Source: Prevotellaceae bacterium (lineage in GTDB: Bacteria; Bacteroidota; Bacteroidia; Bacteroidales; UBA932). From it: a DNA stretch of 7,052 nucleotides. The notes under the pieces were generated by a model. It was given only the letters and a program-made list of their open reading frames with translations, had not been told where the DNA came from and ran no database searches. This document shows positions 5,951 through 7,052 of the stretch, piece after piece (positions within the stretch are counted from its first letter, which is position 1; each line of letters starts with the position of its first letter). Location: contig JAITAP010000099.1 in assembly GCA_031284065.1 (NCBI GenBank), positions 1-7,052 of the forward strand. Reading direction: 5' to 3'. The position numbers and the translations under genes were made by a program.

Positions 5951-6610
5951 CTACTTTCTCACCCAAACGGCTGTAATATCGCCAAAAACAATTTTGTGCC
6001 ACGAGCCGACCTCCCTGTAAGCGTCGGCGTAAAACTTTCTGTTGTGCTCGGCGTAAACTTCCTCGGGATTTACCGTATGCGTTTGCGCCAGCTTGCACTC
6101 TATTACTATTTTGGCTTCCTTAAAGGTAACCTTGCCCGAAGGCGTGGCAACGGCGGTGAGGCTGGTTTGCTGCATTTTTTGAGAGTCGCGCCCCGATTGC
6201 TGCCCAAAAATCATAAAATCGCCCTTAAACCGTTCGTCAAAAAAAGTAAACGTGTAAACCGAGTCCTTTAGAATGATTTCCAGCGTGTACCGGCTGCCGC
6301 GCAGCCCGCAAAAAGTTACGGGTTTACCCATCAGCGCGCCAATGCCGCCATCGGAGGCCACCATAGCGTTGTAGTGGCTTTCGCGCCCGGCGGTGATGAC
6401 AATAAATTCCTTTTGCGCCAGACCGATTATGTTCCGGTCAATGTCTTCGGGGCTGATTTGGCGAAAAAGTTCGCCAAAACTTTTCTCTTTCACCCCTTCG
6501 TACGAAATTGTATCTCCCAAAACAGCCTGAGATTTGGCTGCTTTGCTTTGCGTGTTGGAGCAGGAAGACGCTGCCAGCAACACCATGAGTAAGGCAAGTA
6601 CTTTGTTCAT
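5951..6610 (-). CDS. Lipoprotein with flavin reductase-like FMN-binding domain
   Basis: The 219-residue product starts with a lipoprotein signal: MNK, a hydrophobic stretch (4-14), and lipobox ASSC with Cys17 as the lipidation site. An ATG nine codons upstream (MFNNLLLPT) is possible, but the later start gives a normal signal peptide. The mature part resembles the flavin reductase/flavoredoxin split-barrel family: FRQISPEDI (49-57), FIVITAG (69-75), the flavin-site region YNAMVASDGGIG (80-91), CGLRGSRYTLEI (101-112), FFDERFKGDF (123-132), FGQQSGRD (135-142), and the closing HKIVFGDITAVWVRK (205-219). Family members bind FMN and many pass electrons from NAD(P)H to flavin. An exported lipoprotein version must use another donor or only bind flavin, so its reaction is unknown. 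The residues after Cys17 (SNTQSK) lack the acidic surface-export signal of Bacteroidota, so a periplasm-facing location is likelier. It lies 238 bases upstream of gltB in the same direction. Confidence 0.85.
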   Translation of the reverse strand: MNKVLALLMVLLAASSCSNTQSKAAKSQAVLGDTISYEGVKEKSFGELFRQISPEDIDRNIIGLAQKEFIVITAGRESHYNAMVASDGGIGALMGKPVTFCGLRGSRYTLEIILKDSVYTFTFFDERFKGDFMIFGQQSGRDSQKMQQTSLTAVATPSGKVTFKEAKIVIECKLAQTHTVNPEEVYAEHNRKFYADAYREVGSWHKIVFGDITAVWVRK

Positions 6611-6737
6611 TGTTGGTAATAATAAATTGTTAAACATTTTTGGTATTCATAAAATTTCCACAGAGATTTCCCCCCAATTTTGATTTTACAGGAAAAAATC
6701 AAGCTTTAATTACGTTTAGTTTACTCAACAGCTGCGG

Positions 6738-6745
6738 CAAAGGTA
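6738..6745 (-). promoter_or_regulatory. Putative promoter of the lipoprotein gene
   Basis: On the minus strand TACCTTTG is a full match to the Bacteroidota -7 box TAnnTTTG. It lies about 128 bases before the chosen ATG, so the leader would be about 120 bases long and AT-rich. No good -33 TTTG is visible at the usual distance. The 18-bp dispersed motif (6763-6780) ends 17 bases upstream of the box, where a regulator or the -33 region would sit. Confidence 0.45.
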
Positions 6746-6762
6746 ATACTTTTTGGCGAAAT

Positions 6763-7044
6763 GTGACTTTGTTGCAACGAATAATAGCTCATGTTATGCA
6801 GGTTTATAATTTTTGATGAATTACAATTGTCCTCGCTTCCCCGTAGGGGAATTGGAGCGGAGGCGCAACCAATTGCCGCATGTTTTTCTTTCGAGGGCTG
6901 CGCAACATTGAGTTAGCAATGTGCCTACACGCGCTCGGGCGTCATTCCTACGGAATGACGGTTTCGGGGGTGGGGATGCTTTTCTACCGAGCGTTCCATC
7001 CCTAACGGGATGGCGCTTAAGAGTGACTTTGTTGCAACGAATAA
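6763..7044. repeat. 282-bp hairpin-rich segment bounded by 22-bp direct repeats
   Basis: Positions 6763-6784 and 7023-7044 are identical 22-mers that begin GTGACTTTGTTGCAACGA. Between them no gene is visible, but several short dyads are: TTCCCC/GGGGAA around GTA (6837-6851), ACATTG/CAATGT around AGTTAG (6905-6922), CGTCATTCC/GGAATGACG around TAC (6940-6960), and CCATCCC/GGGATGG around TAAC (6996-7013). The third has the same CGTCATTCC ends as the 169-bp elements at 301 and 578. The segment may be part of a longer repeat continuing beyond the window, because the second 22-mer is only eight bases from the end. Confidence 0.65.
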
Positions 7045-7052
7045 CATGCTAA

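Noticed and set aside
6611..6637. Earlier ATG for the lipoprotein gene (adds MFNNLLLPT)
   Set aside because: It would put nine extra residues before the MNK start of an otherwise standard lipoprotein signal peptide.
1189..6780. Composite transposon with the 18-bp motif as terminal inverted repeats
   Set aside because: No transposase is present, the cargo is a housekeeping gene plus a lipoprotein gene, and a third copy of the motif lies outside; a dispersed repeat explains it more simply.

Overview
The window looks like Bacteroidota (probably Bacteroidales) chromosome. Three things suggest this: matches to the TAnnTTTG promoter box of that phylum upstream of both genes, starts without a Shine-Dalgarno sequence but with A/T-rich leaders, and a lipoprotein whose domain closely resembles the flavin-reductase-like lipoproteins of Bacteroidales. 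This is inference from the sequence; no marker gene is present to fix the genus.

Only two genes can be supported, both on the minus strand. The upstream gene (6610 to 5951) encodes a predicted lipoprotein with an FMN-binding split-barrel (flavin reductase-like) domain. After a 238-base gap with a hairpin and its own promoter-like box comes gltB (5712 to 1225), a complete 1495-residue glutamate synthase large subunit with the glutaminase Cys18, the FMN/synthase domain, the 3Fe-4S cysteines and the C-terminal GXGXG domain. No gltD (the small, electron-input subunit) lies next to it inside the window. The two genes look like separate transcription units, and nothing here ties their functions together.

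The rest is unusually rich in repeats. Positions 1-237 are AT-rich with no supported gene. Positions 238-892 hold a perfect 15-bp-stem hairpin, two 169-bp near-identical elements of the 'GGAATGACG' family bounded by 19-bp inverted ends, a 20-bp perfect palindrome, and a perfect 35-bp inverted repeat. Positions 906-1172 are an exactly modular array: four identical 30-bp GC-rich units, each followed by 4 to 8 copies of an AT-rich heptamer. At the right end (6763-7044), a 282-bp stretch bounded by a 22-bp direct repeat carries a series of small hairpins. An 18-bp motif occurs three times (1189-1206 inverted, 6763-6780 and 7023-7040) and happens to flank the two-gene block as an inverted pair.

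The many long reading frames at 52-1319 are translations of these repeats, not genes. I see no convincing new enzymatic or defence system; the notable content is the nested, modular architecture of the intergenic repeats.
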